Source: an uncultured Lachnospiraceae bacterium (GTDB lineage: Bacteria > Bacillota > Clostridia > Lachnospirales > Lachnospiraceae). From it: a stretch of 7,062 bases of DNA. The position numbers and the translations under genes are program-made. The notes under the pieces were generated by a model that made no database searches, was not told where the DNA came from, and saw nothing but the letters and a program-made list of their open reading frames with translations. Shown here piece after piece: positions 5,559 to 7,062 of this stretch. The stretch is from contig CANQEB010000124.1 of the NCBI GenBank assembly GCA_947594085.1, positions 1-7,062 on the forward strand, written 5' to 3'. Position 1 is the first letter of the stretch. Each line of letters opens with the position of its first letter.

Positions 5559-7062
5559 TCATATGTTCAAAAGGTCTTGCAGAAGAGACAGCATTTTGTT
5601 CAAATCAATAGGTTTGGCCAGATGACCGTTCATACCCGCTTCTCTGGCCAATTCCCGATCCTCCTCGAAAGCATTGGCGGTCATCGCCACGATAGGGATA
5701 TTGGCGATGTCCGGATTCGGGAGGGCGCGGATGGCGTGAGTAGCCTCATAGCCATCCATGATAGGCATCTGAATATCCATGAGAATCAGCGAATAGTAGG
5801 CCGGTTTGGCTTGGCGGACCATATCGCAAGCCTGCTGGCCATTTTCTGCACATTCTACGAGGAAACCGGCTTCTCTCAGGATCTCGGCAGCGATCTCCCG
5901 ATTGAGCTCGTTGTCCTCGGCCAGAAGGATGCGCTTGTCCGCGAAGCTGTTCTCCTGCGGGAGCGCGGTATTCTCTGCGGATTCTTCTTCCGCGGCGTTG
6001 CCCAGACTGCGCTTCAGCGTGTGATGGAGGTCGGAGGCGAAGAGCGGTTTGCTGATGAAGCCGGTGACGCCTGCCCGGCGGGCCTCCGTCTCTATATCGG
6101 TCCAGTCGTAGGCGGACATGAGGATGATGGGGGAGTCCTCGCCCACGATCTTGCGGATCTGTCGGACAGTCTCAATGCCGCTGAGATCCGGCATGGACCA
6201 GTCCACAATGTAGACTTCGAAGGGATCGGAGAGATCTACAGCCTCGGTCGTCCGCGCGATGGCCTCTTTTCCGGACGGAGCCCACTCCGCCCGCATCCCG
6301 ATCTGACGGAGCATCTTGGACACGCTCTGGCAGCAGACCATGTCGTCGTCCACCACAAGCCCGCGGAAGCCTTTCAGCTCCGCGATCGGATCCATCTCTT
6401 TGTGCGCGGCGGAGAAGCGCAGCTCCAGATCCACGGCGAAGGTAGTACCTTTTCCGTGCTCGCTCTCCACGCGGATCGTTCCGCCCATCATATCCACGAT
6501 ATTTTTGGTGATCGCCATACCCAGGCCGGTGCCCTGGATGCCGCTGACCGTCGAGGTCTGTTCCCGGGTGAACGGGTCGAATACGGTCTTGGCGAATTCC
6601 GGGCTCATGCCGATGCCGGTGTCGCTAACCTCGAATTCGTAGAGGCCGCGCTTCGAAGAGCGGGACGGCTTCTGGATGACGCGGATTGCCACTGTGCCTC
6701 CGGCCGGGGTAAACTTGATCGCGTTGGAGGTCAGGTTCAGCAGGATCTGATTCAAGCGCAGTTTGTCGCAGTAAACCTCCTCGTCTGTCACATCTACGGT
6801 GTCGATGAACAGCTCCAGATTCTTGGCGTGCACGTCGGACTGGATGATGTCGCGCAGTCCCTGCAGAATGTCCGGCAGGTTCTCCGGCCGCTCATTGATG
6901 GTGACCTTGCCCGACTCGATACGGCTCATATCCAGCACATCGTTGATGAGGGAGAGCAGATGGTTGGACGCCTGGGCGATCTTGGACAGATAGTCCTGCG
7001 CCCGCTCCCGGTTGTCCAGATGCGTGTTGGCCAGGGCCGTATAGCCGATGATGGCGTTCATA
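5559..7062 (-). CDS. Hybrid sensor histidine kinase, C-terminal part (5' end cut by window edge)
   Basis: The 500 visible residues, counted from the Met at 7061, are the output half of a hybrid two-component kinase. That Met is probably internal: the family sequence here reads SHDxRTPMNAI, so the phosphoacceptor His should lie six residues upstream, outside the window, along with any sensor domain. Residues 1-52 are the rest of the HisKA dimerisation domain. The HATPase domain spans about 95-212, with N box NLTSNAIKF (N109, N113), G1 SDTGIG (D147), F box FDPF and G2 GTGLGM (177-182). Receiver 1 spans about 232-350: D238-D239, D287 phosphoacceptor in VDWSMPD, S316, K338. After an Ala/Glu-rich linker, receiver 2 spans about 376-498: E382-D383, D429 in LMDIQMP, T461, K483. 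All key residues are present in both receivers. No HPt domain follows, so phosphate must pass to a separate carrier. It is convergent with the small membrane protein gene. Confidence 0.95.
   Translation of the reverse strand, partial: MNAIIGYTALANTHLDNRERAQDYLSKIAQASNHLLSLINDVLDMSRIESGKVTINERPENLPDILQGLRDIIQSDVHAKNLELFIDTVDVTDEEVYCDKLRLNQILLNLTSNAIKFTPAGGTVAIRVIQKPSRSSKRGLYEFEVSDTGIGMSPEFAKTVFDPFTREQTSTVSGIQGTGLGMAITKNIVDMMGGTIRVESEHGKGTTFAVDLELRFSAAHKEMDPIAELKGFRGLVVDDDMVCCQSVSKMLRQIGMRAEWAPSGKEAIARTTEAVDLSDPFEVYIVDWSMPDLSGIETVRQIRKIVGEDSPIILMSAYDWTDIETEARRAGVTGFISKPLFASDLHHTLKRSLGNAAEEESAENTALPQENSFADKRILLAEDNELNREIAAEILREAGFLVECAENGQQACDMVRQAKPAYYSLILMDIQMPIMDGYEATHAIRALPNPDIANIPIVAMTANAFEEDRELAREAGMNGHLAKPIDLNKMLSLLQDLLNI

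Overview
The window looks like chromosomal DNA from a Gram-positive anaerobe of the Clostridia, most likely a Lachnospiraceae-type Firmicute. I base this on strong purine-rich ribosome-binding sites (AGGAGG, GGGAGG, GGGAGGGG), sigma-A-like promoters with 17-bp spacers, moderate GC content, and the style of the hybrid histidine kinase, whose conserved kinase core reads like the many Lachnospiraceae paralogues. This is a judgement from sequence style, not from a marker gene.

Layout. Positions 1-1743 hold a minus-strand two-gene operon. A good promoter (1715-1743) drives a PHP-domain phosphoesterase (803-1669), which overlaps by 14 bases a Cof-type HAD phosphatase (1-816, running off the left edge). 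Positions 1769-1930 are a 40-bp tandem repeat of about four copies that fills the gap between this promoter and a divergent plus-strand promoter (1943-1971). The second promoter drives a CsoR-family metal-sensing repressor (2020-2433) with an unusual Cys-rich N-terminal tail. Converging on it is a minus-strand gene for a 253-residue single-pass membrane protein of unknown function (2446-3207). From 3378 rightward, a strong promoter makes a roughly 200-base leader containing inverted and direct repeats. It then reads a 530-residue secreted protein of unknown function (3611-5203) and a 91-residue two-helix membrane protein (5230-5505). The right end (5559-7062, minus strand) is the C-terminal part of a hybrid sensor kinase: the back of the dimerisation helix pair, an ATPase domain and two receiver domains. 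Its phosphoacceptor histidine should lie just outside the window.

How the genes work together. The PHP and HAD enzymes are both phosphatases of small phosphorylated molecules and are probably translationally coupled. The secreted protein and the small membrane protein are probably one cell-surface transcription unit. No copper exporter or chaperone is next to the CsoR-like gene, so its target is elsewhere or is itself. I see no transposase, CRISPR array, tRNA, rRNA or phage gene. I do not see a complete new biological system. The most unusual items are the tandem repeat between divergent promoters, the Cys-rich CsoR tail, and the long structured leader of the secreted-protein operon.
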